Positions 37,056-50,948 of a stretch of DNA of 64,000 nucleotides are shown here, one piece after another. This stretch comes from Patiria pectinifera (lineage: Eukaryota; Echinodermata; Asteroidea; Valvatida; Asterinidae). The stretch lies in assembly GCA_029964075.1 (NCBI GenBank), contig CM057130.1, forward strand, positions 310,001 through 374,000, given 5' to 3'. The translations under genes and the position numbers were made by a program. A model generated the notes under the pieces. The model saw nothing but the letters and a program-made list of their open reading frames with translations. It did not search any database and was not told where the DNA came from. Numbering within the stretch: the stretch's first letter is position 1; the number at the start of each line of letters is the position of its first letter.

Positions 37056-40000
37056 CTTTGGTGCTACACATGCCAGCCAAACTTGATGAATAAGTCCAAA
37101 CTAATTTACATGTAGATTTGTGATAAATTCAAGTCTGGTATTAAAACGTGACCTTTATTCACGAAACTGGGAAATGACAAAATGCCAGTTGCCTTGAAAT
37201 ACGTTCTCTTCAGACTGTTTTCTTTCTATCCTGGCATTTTGTCAGTGCATCAGAAGGAAGTGACAGGCAGAAAAACCCGTCAGTAATCTGTAGTGACATC
37301 TTGGTGACCCCACCTCAGCGCTTACAAATTATCCATCCATAAATCTGCCCCATCATTTTTTCGTAATTGCAAAATAATACTACCTAACCTCTTCAGCAGA
37401 TGTAAGTTGACACCTCAAGTGTTTGATGACAAGTTTGCGTTCATGTCGTTGCATTTGGTTCATCATCGATGCCACTTCTTCCATTAACTGTCTCTTGGCA
37501 CATTCCCAACTATTTCTACCGGTACAAAGTGTTGTTAGTGTTCATATCATTTTTGGAATTTTAAAACTTGTTTGGTCTTGGACAAAAAAGTCGGACAGAG
37601 TTACAAAATACATGTAAAACCCTCTTTAATTTTTTGTTTGCTGTTTATTTAGCAACTAGAATTCCCCTAAAAGAAAAAATACTACAAGATTCCTCTCGAT
37701 TAATTGCATTTGGAGAATCCAGTACCAAATACACTGTATAACAACAAATTCCCATACTTTTAACTCTCATGTTTTAATTACATTGTATTTTACCATTATA
37801 ATTGTTTTTAGAATTTTCTTGGGAAATGCTGGTCCCCACAAAAGTGCAGTAATATGTGGGCTTCTGAGGAAATTTTTTTTGGGGGGGGGGTTAAACTTTA
37901 TAATGTAATAAACAATGTAATGGAGCATCCTTTGTTTATCAGTCACATGACTAATGATTTGATCCTGGTAATTGCGTTGTAGGTCAGCACAAGATGAGTA
38001 AATGAGCTTATTCCTGCCTGGTCCTCTGCACACTGGTTCCCTTCAGAACTAGACCACTGGCTTGTTGTTGCTAATCTTTCACAAAGTCCCTACTTGAGAC
38101 TGCATGGAGAATGAGTACACTTATATTTGATTGAGGATGAGTTTGGCTGGAACATTGTATGCAGTAAATCCTCATGAGCATTCAAGCCTTACCCTTGTGT
38201 GCCATTCATATCCGAGGGATAACATTGAAGATCTTCCAAGTCACAAATCATTTTTTTTTATTTCTCTGTGGCTGTTACCACTCATCTGCATCCAGACAGA
38301 TACATGTAGATGTCTGTCAGCATCTTCATTGGACCTTATTACATCCAGGGTCAACCCATCCCCCCCTCCTCCTCAAGCCTGAAGCACTGATCAGGAACTA
38401 TGCAGTCATGTCAGTATCTCCCATATATGGTGGACCCCAGTTGAGTGTTCAGCCTGCTTCCAGTGAGCATTCTCCAACAGTTACCGTTGCTGCAAATTTT
38501 CATCAAGTTTTTTCTTTTTTTATCTTAATTTTTTTTTGCTTTTGGTTGTGCCTGGCCGAGCCCAGGTTATATTGCCTGTCTAGATTTTTGGATGGCATCA
38601 ATTTGTGAGGAATGATGGCGGAAACAGCTGTCCACAAATCAAGGTAGGAAGTTATTATGAGATAGATTCCAAGCCATTATCCTCATCTTCGTTCTATTTG
38701 AAGATGGTCGTGGGGATAGATTTGTTTCCCCCATCACACTGTTGATTGTTTTCCAGTCTGGACATGGTATTTCCTTTGGGGCGGTGCCATTGATATAATG
38801 GATTCCAGGCGGATTTCTTTGGGATTCCGCAAGGATAGGAGTTTGCTTTGGGAGGGTGAGCTAGGCTTAATTACAGTGTCACGTTGCAGTGCACCAAATC
38901 ACACAAGTTCACATGCCTCCCCGAGAGTCAGCTTGGATAGTGATTGCGGAATCATTTGTAGCCCTTGAGAAATCGTTGAGGAAGAGTGGCGTGTGTTTTG
39001 CAGAAGTATACTGAATGGTCTGTCTCGTGAAGAGTTTAGCAAGACATTTTGAAACGAACCTGTTGCCAAATCTTTTTTTTTTCTTTTTCTTTTTTTCATT
39101 TTCCTTCCCCAGTGCCTCATGGAGAATATGTAACGTTCAGCAGCTATATTGAAGTTACTAGTTCCCAAAAATATTGCCGAAAGTGAAATCTTTAAAAATC
39201 TAATAATATTTGATTCATTTAGTAATGGAAGCAAGGAGGCAAGAAACTTGACACTGTCAAGATAGCTGTCAAGAAATCTAAGACGTGTTTTTTAACTGTT
39301 CACCATTAATTTTTCCCAGACTTTAAAGTTTTAGATGAGTTGGTGGATTTCTGCTCGATTGATTAGGATGAGTTGTAATGATTTTTTTCTCCTTCTTCTG
39401 TCGATGGTAATTTCAGATGGGAGGGTGTTAAAGTTGGTTCCGATGATAATCAAATGAAGAGCGCATTTTTACAAGGTTTCAGTGCCCGTTTAAACCAAAA
39501 ACAGAGAAACAATTGGGAAACATTTCTGTCACAACCATATTTTGAGGGGGGGGGGGGCTTGGTGGGTTCTCTTAATAGAAAATGTTTTAATAACATGACA
39601 TGTATTTAAATTCACTTTAGAGGAAAGAAAAATTGAAATACGCAACTGCACTTTGTTGATCACAAAAGGAACGAAAGGCAGTTTAAATACAGTACACCAA
39701 ATATTGTCGTCTTTCATAACACTTTCCTCAATATTCAGTCAATGACTTATCCTGATTTCCTGTTTAGATTGGAACAGCTTTCCCAGAAAAGTTTTTTTTT
39801 ATGTACCAGGTACCAAATTAAAAAAACAACAACAACAAGAGAGTTTTTACCAAGAGAAGATTGTTTATGACATTTGAACAAAGACGATCTACTTCCCCAA
39901 GTGGCTGAATGTAAGGGTTAAATTATAGACCACACGAAAATAGAAACGCAAACGATGTTGTTTTTCACTATTATGTAAACATTGACATTTTTAAAATGAC

Positions 40001-42619
40001 ATACCCAAATCCTTTGTCCTTTATTAGAACAAAACCAAATCCCTCTGCTTTCACATGCCATAAAATTGTCAGGTCAACGTTTTAAAGCTTCCTTAAACAA
40101 AGGTCCGTGCTTAAACAGAGGTCCCAGCCTTCAAATGTTTGTTTTTCTATTACCCAAACTTCCTCAATTATTCAGGCATTTCTTGTTTGAGTGCAGGAAA
40201 AGCAAACTTTAATTTCCTTTCCAGCGGTTAATATGTCACAGATTAATCCGAGTTTATGATGGAGAAATCAAGTGGAATATCTTGGTCTGACTTTATGTTG
40301 TTTGAGGTTTCTTTAACAGTCTGGAAACTAATGGTTGCCATCGGATTTCTAACCATAACTATGAAGGGAAACTGTGAGGTTTCAATTCCACTACATTTTC
40401 TGATGGAACAATAGAAGTCCATGTAAACTTGCTGTAGTCATGTTGCCTTGTGAAAGTGAATTTCAAAATGATGTACTCTGTTATTTTTATCAATGTCATG
40501 TCCTTGGCAGAATACGCAGGAAGTATTCCTACTTTCACATTCAGTGCTTGTCATGCATATGATCGCTTGTAATTCAGTAACGCTTGTCATGTTTTGCTCA
40601 GCGGTTGCTTAATTTGCCTGCCTGTGGACAGCAATGTCTGAAATGCCAGGGATTGTGATGGTAAAGTTCAACCAACACTTGTCAGCTGTGTGACACAAGC
40701 AATATGTGGTCCACCCCCACACCCCCCCCCTTCCCTTGGTGAACTGCTCACACTGCTGTACTGTCTGAAATGACAATAATTTGTCATTGGGAGCTAGACA
40801 TGATGTGCAGTGGACCTCTTGCAAAGGGGGGGGGGGGAGTTGTGTGCACCCCAAGGGTTTCCCATTTCCATAGCAACACACTCTGTCATGGCAAGAGTAC
40901 ATTGTAGTTTAATTTTGTCACTCACCAAAAAATGATCTTGTCAGCAGATTATGAACGTGTCAGCAAACAAGTTAAATGTATCATGTAAACGAGTTGGTCC
41001 AATGTCTGGAGTCAGCGCACCCCATCCCACCCCCCCCCCCTCCCCATTTCAGATCGTGCCTATAAGTCCTGTTTTTTTAGCAATTGAAAAAATATCTTTG
41101 AACTGGTATTAATGCCCTCCCCGACGCAAAGCTATCAGCTCCCCAAAGGCACTCTCAAGTTTCCTTTCCATGGGCACATCCCGTCAGTAACCCTTGTTAA
41201 TTCTTTCCTTCATTTTTGTTTTTACTTTAAGTGACTTGTTGATAAAAAGAAATACTTCATTGCTATAAACTGACAGCTGTCAAGCCAGAGTTTGCATCGC
41301 CTTGACACTTATGATGGATGAACATGCCAACCTGCTTCATACAATTACATGCTCCAGTGCTAGTTGCAACACTAAACTATGACCAGAGTATACAAAGGTC
41401 CTGGTTTGGGCTTAAAGTTGCTCTGCAATGCTCTTCAATAAAAAATTTTTTTTTTATATTTCACAACATTTGAATTTGCTTGAACCAAAATCCCCTCCGT
41501 TTTTCATTTGTTGGCCACAACGCTCTGGGAGAAAAAGGCTTTTAGTTTTGGTTGATTTTGCACCTCTAATGCACACAAACATCCCCAAAATAGGCTGCAC
41601 GTTATTCAGAATTTGGGAAATAATTATTCTGTAACAAAATGTGGGAGATTGTTTTAGTTCCAAATTTCAGTTAATAGTGAACAACCGTACTTTTGCTAGG
41701 AAAATAGAAATTTACAAAAGTCTATTTTGAGGGTGATGGGGAGGACAACTTTAAAAAACACAAAACCTGAAACTAACTTTCTTTGCCACATACTGTGATC
41801 CTGCTGAAGCATATCAGTACCCTACAGTAGACAAGTCCTGTTTGAAAGACCGTTTCCTGTATTTGTAAGATTCTGTTGGATTCAGGAAGCTTCAGACTTT
41901 GCTGTTGATGGATCTGTTGGACTCCAACGTTGAACTATTTTTGTTGACCTTTTATTTTTCTTTGGGTTGGCTTCACCCGCTAATTTCTGATTCTGGATTG
42001 CCAATCTTCAGTGATATGGAATTAAATTGAAATCAGTTAGATTGACACTAACATAGGTTTGTACCGATACGTCACTGTGTTAGGATTCGGTAGCTAACAT
42101 TCATCAGGGTCTTCATTTCAACATGAAGAGGTTTTTAATGCGTAGCATTCAAACTCAAAGCCTGATAGATATACATTGTACATCCACTTACAAAACTTGA
42201 AAATAATACAAACATTGATTGACAAAGTTTCATTCAAAAGAAACAATGATTTATTTCACTTTAGCTGCTGATCAGGATGTTTACAAATTTGCCACAGAGA
42301 GGCCATGTGATTTGTTTTCAAATCATTTAAATTTGAACTCGGCAACTTCCCAAAACGTATACTATACACTGATGCAGGAAGATGAAGTGAACGTTGTAAT
42401 ATAATATAGCTCTATGGCATTCAGATGTGAGAGTGATCATAAGTTCATTGACGTATGGTACTCGGTGTGTATCTGTCAGTTATTGCATTAAGATTAGATT
42501 AGGAGACATAATTGTCAGATACATTGACGTATGTGTTTGCTTTTCATTTGACATGCGTCATGAATTTTGGAGAGTTAGCCGATGTGATTAATCTGACAAA
42601 CATTCAGTATTCCTTGATG
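37056..42619. other. Intronic non-coding stretch
   Basis: I see no supported exon on either strand. It has homopolymer G/C tracts (about 37880-37889, 39545-39557, 40722-40731, 40827-40837, 41032-41041), pyrimidine tracts (about 39070-39100) and a small 'gttggattcag' cluster near 41870-41925. It is part of the long neurabin intron. Confidence 0.6.
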
Positions 42620-43130
42620 CAAACAAAAATAGTTTAGTTTTAAAAGTAATTGCAACATTTGCTTTTGCTGTACTTTTCGGAAATTGATGGATTTCAGGGT
42701 TTATAGCAAATATTGTACCTGTTTAAAGTTTTGTGTTCATAGATGCTGGAAAAACCAAGAAAAAAAGCTGTTCTTGTAGTCTGGTTCCCCGACTCTACTT
42801 CAGAGGAAACGGAGCAGTTTATAGATGCCGGGAACCAGTCTAGCTGGCTTGCACCTGTACTGTTCACAGATGTGTAATCGATTGCCAACAAACTATTGAC
42901 AAAGCTAAATTTAGTAAATTGGGATCGGTATTTGAAAAAGTCAGGTTTTTTTCCGAATGATGGTCGGCCAACCATCGTTGGAAATGGATACAAAAACTTC
43001 ACTTTTCTTGAAGATGACAACACATCAGCTGCCATGATTTCACAGGATGCTTGAGACTTTTATTCACTTACAGTCAAATAAGATATTTCTTAATAATTTG
43101 GTAGTTTTGTTTTTTGATGTGTGCAAATAA
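42620..43130 (-). mobile_element. Dispersed repeat, copy B, with a 113-codon open frame
   Basis: This is the reverse-oriented homologue of 36440-36940. On the minus strand, the ATG shared by both copies (at 43035) opens 113 codons to 42694, starting MAADVLSSSRKVKFLYPFPT. In the other copy the same frame is interrupted. The protein is not recognised. The pair could be two fragments of a DNA transposon or a processed insert; the open frame may reflect recent origin or chance. Confidence 0.55.
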
Positions 43131-44457
43131 GTTTATTTTATTGTACAGAAAGATTTATTTGCAAAGCATTCAACATTAATTAATGCAGCACTTTACGTGA
43201 ATGTTTGCATCAATATATTTTTCAATGAGATCTCTCACTTGTGATTGGTCATTATTTTATGAATTTCTGGTGTCTAACAGTTGTTGCCTGCTAAGTGGCC
43301 AAATGATGATGATGATGATAATGACCTCTGTCATTTATTTCAGTTTGTTTCCTGGACTTACATTTTTGGAGTCTGTGGTTCACTTTTGATATTTCCTTGT
43401 TCATTACTATTTTTCTAAATAAAAAGGTTTACAACCAATGAGTCTACAGAATCTCGATAAAAGCTCACTATAGACCACAGCGTACTTGTTTACAGATTTA
43501 AATATTGAGGAAAAAAGCTGTCTTGATGCTGCATATGTACCAGTATATTACTTTAAATATGCTTGAGTTTGAAAATGTACATGTATTACAACAGTAGTTT
43601 GAAAACTACTATTTTGAGGAAAACATGGAAAAAACAATTGGCTCATCGGCAACTGACAGGCATGATGTCACAAGGGACTATATCTCGAAGCATGTGCACC
43701 GTCATTCCTTTGTAATTTCTCCAGCTTTTAGTTTGGGTCACCTAAACTGTGATCATTTTCTCTTTCTTAGCTTCGTTTTTCTATCCCTTCTTTGTATAGC
43801 CCTCACCTTGAGTGGCCCTTAAATAGTACCTTGCGATTTGCAACTCTCATACCAAACACAAGAATTACCACCATCAAAAACAAACATGAATGCTATGCAG
43901 TGTGTATCCCCGTCCCCCAAGGGTCTGACAGAAATATGACCTTGAAAGAATGATGCTCAGACATCCCAAGTATCCGTCTCCCGGACCGCATCCAAGATTT
44001 CCCGCATCCAAGACTTCCGGCCCACATAGAGAACCAAAACCGCAGACCAATCCAAAGATCCCCCCAACCTCCCTCCACTGACTCCCTATGTATTCCTCCG
44101 TGTCAATTGATTGATATCAAGCAGTCAAGGTGAGCTAGATTACTACCAAGATTAGCGGCCGGATCTTCATACTTAAACCATCAACTAACACCGCGTCTTG
44201 ACAAATGGGGATGCTTGCTGATTGACAAAATTTGTAGGGAGAATTTTGTTTCTACCTTCCACCCCCAACCCTAAGATGCCAGGAGTGATGTACATGTACA
44301 TGTAGGAGATTGTCACGCTCATCTGTACCGGTGCTTACTTGTGCAAACCTTGGTTTAACTTTTCCCACCAGCTTGACTGGCTGTGACCAGAGATAAATGG
44401 GATACTATCACAGAAATTACAACACAAAAAGTGCTTTGATATATTTTAATTACCACC

Positions 44458-44699
44458 ATCATCAGACAGCGTCGCCTTCGGCAAACCGGTCACGTTTATC
44501 GACATAATGAGCCAGCTAGTCAAGTCCTCCTCCCGAATCCTGATGCCCCTCGACGAAAAGGTCGTCCCAACATGACCCTGAAAACATCCATGGAGCTAGA
44601 AACTGGTCTGAGCGGTCCATCTCTTTCCAACACTATGCTCGACAGGGACAGTTGGGCCCAACTCATCAAGTCATCATGAAAATGAATGAATGAAGAAGA
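44458..44699 (+). pseudogene. 3' end of a LINE ORF2 (truncated non-LTR retrotransposon)
   Basis: A frame open from about 44458 to a stop at 44677-44679 encodes RQRRLRQTGHVYRHNEPASQ, then APRRKGRPNMTLKTSMELET and a tail with DRDSWAQLIKSS. RRLRxxGHVxR...RxRGRPxxxxK...DRDxW is the typical C-terminal tail of reverse-transcriptase ORFs of several non-LTR clades. Upstream RT sequence is missing, so this is a 5'-truncated copy. A (gaatga)-like tail follows the stop. Confidence 0.65.
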
Positions 44700-44746
44700 A
44701 TGGAGCTTCTATTAGAGCTGCAAATAAAACCAATGCACTTATCAAA

Positions 44747-45009
44747 TGGGCTCCGTGCACAAGTACCCCCTCAACGGTCAAAAAGACAGTGTTTGGGAGA
44801 CCACTGGGAGAGACATTCAAACACATTGCCCAAGATGCATGATGCTCACACGAAGACGCCATGTGTTTGTGCACATTCAGAATATAATTAGACATGCTTA
44901 CTTCGAACTATACGCGCGCCGCAACCAGTCTGCACATGCAGTGTGTCCCATCCAAGAGGCTCTCGAAACTGGGGAAAAAGTGCCCTCTCTTGTTTGCGCA
45001 CGGAGCCCA
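44747..45009. mobile_element. MITE copy 1 with terminal inverted repeats
   Basis: The ends are tgggctccgtgcacaag and (right end) ttgcgcacggagccca, matching over about 16 bp with one mismatch. The 263-bp interior has no transposase. The right end carries 'agtgccctctcttg', shared with copies 2 and 3. No clear target-site duplication was seen (A-rich on both sides). Confidence 0.65.
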
Positions 45010-45071
45010 AAAACAGTTCAGCCCAATTTTTGTTTTGAGTGAAAGTTAGAATTGGTGGCTTGATATGCTTA

Positions 45072-45267
45072 TCCGCTCCGTTCACAAGTACCCCCGTTCA
45101 CAAGTACAGTTGGGGGGGTGCGCGGCCACTGCGTGTACATAGAACAAATCCCCTGGTGTACGCGCGCCACACACAAGGAACGGTGCGCGTCAACCAGCGA
45201 AATGTACCGCCATGGGACGTCGATGCTAGGTAAAAGGGCGCCCTCTTTTGGTAGCGCACGGAGCTCA
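45072..45267. mobile_element. MITE copy 2 of the same family
   Basis: It begins atccgctccgttcacaagta and ends gcgcacggagctcat. Its interior is highly similar to 55824-56061 (shared 'actgcgtgtacatag', 'acaaatcccctggtgtacg', 'acacacaaggaac', 'gctaggtaaaagggcgccct'). It lies only about 60 bp right of copy 1. The left-end segment 'gttcacaagtac' is repeated twice. Confidence 0.7.
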
Positions 45268-46384
45268 TATGAAGACCACAAATGTTTCTACCATTCAATA
45301 AATTTCCCCTTCAAAATCACAGCAACCAGTCGAGCTTAAAAGTCAATCATTGAATTAAAAATTGCTCATTTGTCATTTATTACATGTTAAAGAAGACAGA
45401 TTTGAAAGTTAAATCTTAGAATTTATAAATGTGATCACGTCATTTTAGTCTTTAATTTGAAAATTCAAAAATTCTGTTTAAATCCTTTTTTCCCCTTTTG
45501 ATACAAGTCTTAGCCCTGACACTCAACTCTTGAAATCCCAACACCAAGTTCTTTGGCTTTTTAGTAAAAAAAAAACACACACACACTCAAATCTTTCCCC
45601 CACAAAGCCCTGTGCCTGGCTCTAAAGCTGAAAAGTCTTGACAGACCAAAAGAAAATGAACATCAAGTCGTAACCAAATATCAAGACATCGAAACAAACT
45701 CTGGGCTCGGATAGGAAAACAAATGCCTTCTTCAACCTGGTAAATTGGCCAGGTGCTTGTGTGACATTTTTCTATTAAAATGCACCACCTCCAGATAACC
45801 ATCCACGTCTTCAGTTTCTCAATCATAACACATTACAAGAAATTCTTTCTGGTTAGAAGAAAATCCGGAGCATCTTACCAGAGAGACCTCTTGATATTAC
45901 CCCGCAGGTGTATGTGTTGCATTGGGCAACGGTAACTGGGCCAGAAAATTGAAATGCCTGAGATGTTTCTCCGGTGCGGTCCTTGAATGTTCACGGAACT
46001 AGAACGCAACATGACTGCTATTAGCTATCCAACATAAAGTGTGCCATGTACCGGTAGGTAGATGGTCCGTGGGTAGATGGACCGGAGGAATGTGGCTGAC
46101 TCTCTGAGGGGAGTGCTCGTGGATTTTGCCCGTGATTTGCAGCTTTGAAAAAGCAAAATCTTGTAATCCACACAGCGTCACTGTCAACATGATTATTTGA
46201 CCTATGATTTTGCACACCTGGGATCGACTGTTTGATATGTTGACATTTTAGTAGCTAGAATTATGTTTACTGGATTAATGTATTGGGGGGAAAAGTGTTG
46301 ACAAGGAAAACTAAAAGGGGTGTAAGACCAATACACTTTGGATTAGGATGCTTGCACAGGCATGCATCCTAGCTACATCTAAAC

Positions 46385-46780
46385 TCTACCTCTGTTGACT
46401 ATCCCTAAACCCTGAACTCCTAGCCCCTAGCCCCTTACCCCTAACCTCTGAACCCTACCTATCACCCGCTTATCATCCCCCCTATATTCAACCCATCTCT
46501 CACCCATATACACCCGTCCCTAATTTACCAACCGTACCTTTACCCCTAACCAACCAAACCACCTCCTAACTGTCCGTCTTGATCCATCAATTATTTAACC
46601 CCATCCTTTCAATCTCATAAACCGTGCTCCTACCCAAGCCACCAGTTCCTATCGAACCCATTTGATTGCCCTCACCAACTCATCTCCATGTACCTGTTTT
46701 TTTGTCACTCCCATGTAAATCCCTCTTCTTACCCCCTTAGTACTCATTCCCTGACCAAAACCTACTCACAGCCCCGTCGC
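46385..46780 (+). repeat. C-rich degenerate 'cccctaac'-like tract
   Basis: About 400 bp of C/T/A-rich strand with very little G contain repeated words such as ccctaaccct-like forms (cctagccccta, ccttacccctaacc, tacccctaaccaacc). It has no regular period. It resembles decayed interstitial telomere-type sequence or simple compositional drift. Confidence 0.45.
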
Positions 46781-49734
46781 CAGCCCTGAGCGTCAGGGGG
46801 GCCAAAGTACCAACTAGGTGGGCCCATGGGGCCAATTGCTCGCCAAGGGGCCCGGCCCCACCAGCCCCCCTCCCACTTGACTGACGGGCCTGCGTACTCA
46901 TTACCCCCTCCAACCATCCAAACCCAACCCCAAACTCAATTTTCCAGCCAATGTAATTACCAGCAACATATGAAATCAGATTTTATAAGCAGACGCAAAT
47001 TTGCTTCCGAAGTTTCCAAGAAATGTTTCCTCACATGTTTTTTAAGACGTACATGTGTCAGCAAGGTTTATTCAATTATTTAACGGAACAGGTGAGTAAC
47101 AGCCTTGATAATGAACGGTTAGATCGCCTTCACAAACTGATTACCCCACAAATGCCAGTCAAGTGTCACAGGGCTGTCAGGCAATTGTGGACTGATTGCA
47201 AGTTTATCTTGTTAAGTCTTCCTTGAAGCTGATTTATACTTCGGCTTTTGGGAAAAAAGAAAGAAAAAGCAAACAAACAGAAGGATTAAATTTAAATCAA
47301 AAGGATCAGCCGTCACACACGGCATGTTAAATTGCACAATTGACATGTCTAGGAACCTTGTCCAAATTCCGCGGCTTGGAAAATCTGGAAACAATTCAAT
47401 CCAACCTAACATTTTTTGTCCCTAAAGACATTAATGAAGAATTTTCCTTTCATTTTTTTTTGCTCCTTGAGGTAATTCCAAGAAAGAGCCAATGATGAGT
47501 GAACACTTAAAAATTGTTTACCTTTTTGGGGGGATATTGTGAATCACTATCAGTTACATTTAATAGTGGTCTCTTTTGGGAATTTCAAGTCCATTATTTA
47601 TTTTCAGAAAGCTGGTCTGGGGCAAATGTAATGCCAACTAAGATGCCATGCAGTTCTTCCTTGTGTCCGGTAATCAATTCAATGAAAGTGGGCCCTCATG
47701 TCCTCTATTTGGTTGGATTTTGTCCGTAAATGTTCTGAAAAGAAACAATTGTGCGTCGAAAGAGCACCATTGGTTGAAGGCGACACTCGTGTGAGTGGAA
47801 CCCCCCTCATGGTGTTCATGTGTGCAACTGATCAGCGACCCCAACCGCACTATCAAAACAACAGAATTAAACAGTTCAGAAAAGTATGTCAATTGAAACA
47901 GTGGTCAAAACTCAGGATATAATCCTGATGCTGATAAATGAGATAGAATAAGGGCAAAGGGACATAAGGAACCTTTCTGCCATTTTTCAAATCTAGGCGT
48001 CATGAGCAGGTCAGGCTCCAGCCTCTTGATTTTAGGCCCCTGGATTTTGAGATACAGGCTCAATACTGGAACAGTTTTTGCTGTGGGGACATTAAATACC
48101 ATAATACAAAGCCAAAGTCTTTCCATTTGGTTGAAACATGTAAGGCTTACAAATGGTTGTGAGGAAATAATGGAAGCCAGGAATGAAGTCATCATTTCAG
48201 AAATGGCTGTAATGGTCTTAGTAGTGCTACTTAAGGTTTGGTTAAGGAAGAGATTTTCAAGGACTTAGGAAATGTGATTCCAACCAAATAGACTTGGAGC
48301 TCCATTCTCGACATCACTGTGTGAGCAGTGTTTTGATTGGTCCAAAGTTGAGGCAATTTATTATCGCCGGCCGGCAAGCGTAATGGAAGCATTAATGTGA
48401 AACTTACCCGACAGAATCACCTTCAACCGCTATCCATTCGTCATGGTTACGTGGATTTTATTGGGTCAGCCACGCGAACTGATCGCTTTGCCTTGTTACC
48501 CTGCTCAGTCCACCAGGCTGCCTTCGGCTAAAATAAACCTCCCTCCAGTATCTGAGGAATGCCCCATGCTTCCTTGTAACGCTCTCCTCGTCTTGGGTCG
48601 TCACAATCCTAGATATTTTTGTTGGGAGAATTCCGACATGTGTTGAGACTGGCTTGCATTAATGTCATCAGAGAGAGAGCGCGACCCTGCTGGTCCTGTC
48701 ACATGAGTGATAGGGATTGCTAGGGTCAAGAGCATGGATGCTGCAAATGTCTGAAATGAATTTGAAAACTGGTTATTGAAGTGCTTGTTTAAAGGTGTAG
48801 ATGACATGTAGATATGTATGTATGATCAAGAGCCGAAATCTCACTGGTACAGTCACCATCAAATGTCAGCCTCTAGTTTTCCTGATCTGAGGGTAGATAG
48901 TTGATATTTGGAAGGTATTGGAACTAATACGAGGCAAAGCTGAGGGAACTAGTTTCAATACCCTGCGGAGTTAACATTGGCCATCCACCCTCAAACCAAA
49001 ATCAGAAAACCAATAGCAAGTACATTTTTGTATATGCCTTGTGCACATGTGTGTTTGGCATGTTTGAGGTGCAGATTAAAAGTGCCATTGTAGGAAAGCA
49101 AATGGGTTTGAAACCATTCATTCATCCGTTGACTTTGAACCCAACCAGAACAAAGGATAAGTGATGTTCCTTTACTAGTTAAGTAGAAATGATCTTGTTT
49201 CTTCATCATTTTTCAGGAAGTGGATTTTTAATAAATCAGACCTGCCCCCCTTTTTCTTCAAATTTTTTTGCGGTAGCAAAAATTATCACAGAGTACCAGA
49301 GCGTCAGCTCTGATAATTGCAGCAATTGCAATTTCCTGGGAGCGACATTTGATTTGCGCACCTATATTTTCAGCTGGTCAATATTGGCCCTGACTAGTTT
49401 TAATTGGCCCGGGCAAACAGATGTCAACATAGTAAGCCTTAATTGGCGGCCCGCCCCAAACATATTGATGATGATTGGACCCACATTGTACGCCGCACGT
49501 GTTGGCACGTAATCGTCAAGGACTTTCACAGGAAGCGCTTTTTGAAAAATTGTGTCGCGATAATTGCGATCACATGGCAACAACGAAATGGTTAACAAAT
49601 GCTTCACACACTTCAGTGTTCATTTGTATTGTTACTTATGAAGGAGAGAGAGCCACTGTATAAAAATAGATCTAGGGCAGGTTCAATCACGGAGGAAGGA
49701 CAACATATTTAACCCCGTACTAGCTCCCCAGGAG

Positions 49735-50185
49735 TACGGTACCCTGCTAAATCCAACACAGTCTGACGGTTACTCATAGTTTCCTGCTCAATCCAACACA
49801 GTCCCACACAATCCAACGTACCAAGTTGTTTGGTACCTGAAAATATAAAATGACTGCTGCTCAATCCAACAGAATCCAACTGCCTTATTTTTCTGTTGCC
49901 TGCTGAGTCCAACAGAATGCAACACAATCCAACTGTCCATATTATTGGTTGCCTGCTGAATCCAACTGAGTCCAACTTGGCGTTATTTACCAGCATCCAA
50001 CAGAATCCGACTATGAATGTTTTCTGTTGCCTGTTTAGTCCAACAAATTCCAACTATGTTCCCTTTAAGTTACATACTGAATCCAGCAGATTTCAACAGG
50101 TACACAAGGGATTTACTGCTCAGTTCCATCAGGATCCAACAGAGATGTAAAATAGTCCGATCCTGTTGGATTCAGCAGGGTTAGG
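49735..50185 (-). repeat. Degenerate 'ttggattcagcag' repeats
   Basis: Around twenty copies of aatccaac(a/t)(g/c)a and tgctgaatccaac on the plus strand are spaced irregularly. On the minus strand this reads ttggattcagcag, related to the words at 20640-20952. It opens a 114-codon minus frame with repeated LDSVG units (start codon not ATG), which I treat as a composition artefact. Confidence 0.6.
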
Positions 50186-50948
50186 GTTAAATATTTTCAA
50201 TTTGGCCTGAGGTTTCAGAGACACTGATCCACGTCTGTAATTCCAGTCATAAATCCCCTTCCAATTAAAACAAATAGTTAAAAAATAACAATCCCTATTT
50301 ATTTTTGCGTGTTTTCGGTTTATTTAGGAACATTGTTGGTATTTTTAGTGATGGGCGAGTTATTATAAGCCTTGACATTTTTTTGTCAGTTTTTGAACTA
50401 TTTTCTTTAAATTAGAATCCAACCCTTTAATCAAAGTTTTACAAAAATCACATCAATCTCGCAAAATGAATTTGATCGAAATTTGACAGATGGCTGTCTT
50501 CCATTCCCATTCCCATAGTACAATTGTACACTGGCTCAGCATTCCTGTTCAAGTTGAAGCAAGCCTTACAACTTACTGCAACAGAATCTGGGGTCACTCA
50601 GACTCTTCTTGCTGGCAGGAACTGGCAGTTACTAGTGTAGATCACATGACATAACTTGGACGCTCGTTTGGCGTAGTTGTGGCAATATTAGCCAAGACCT
50701 ATTACCGATCCTGAAGGGAGTGAAAAACAATATGGGCAATGTGAGATAAAGAAACACATGATTAGTGAGGCTCTCTCTGTACAAGTGGTTTTACATTCCA
50801 CTGATTCCCGGCAAAACTAGATTGACAAATTTCAGGTCGTTAAGAATTTTGTATCTTGGGTTGTGTGATTCTTTTGTCATTTCGAAAAAAGTTTGATATT
50901 TCAGTTAAATTTTGTCCTTAATGCGAGAAGAAGTTAGAATGAAGACAT

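Noticed and set aside
38174-38608. 144-codon plus-strand frame
   Set aside because: Rich in Phe/Leu/Cys/His from T-rich DNA; no family features.
49362-49607. Minus-strand frame ending in a coding-like stretch (VKVLDDYVPTRAAYNVGPII)
   Set aside because: Suggestive and CpG-containing, but I recognise no family and there is no exon border; it could be an old gene fragment.
49709-50053. 114-codon minus-strand frame with repeated LDSVG units
   Set aside because: It is a translation of the degenerate ggattcag repeat and does not begin at a normal start codon.
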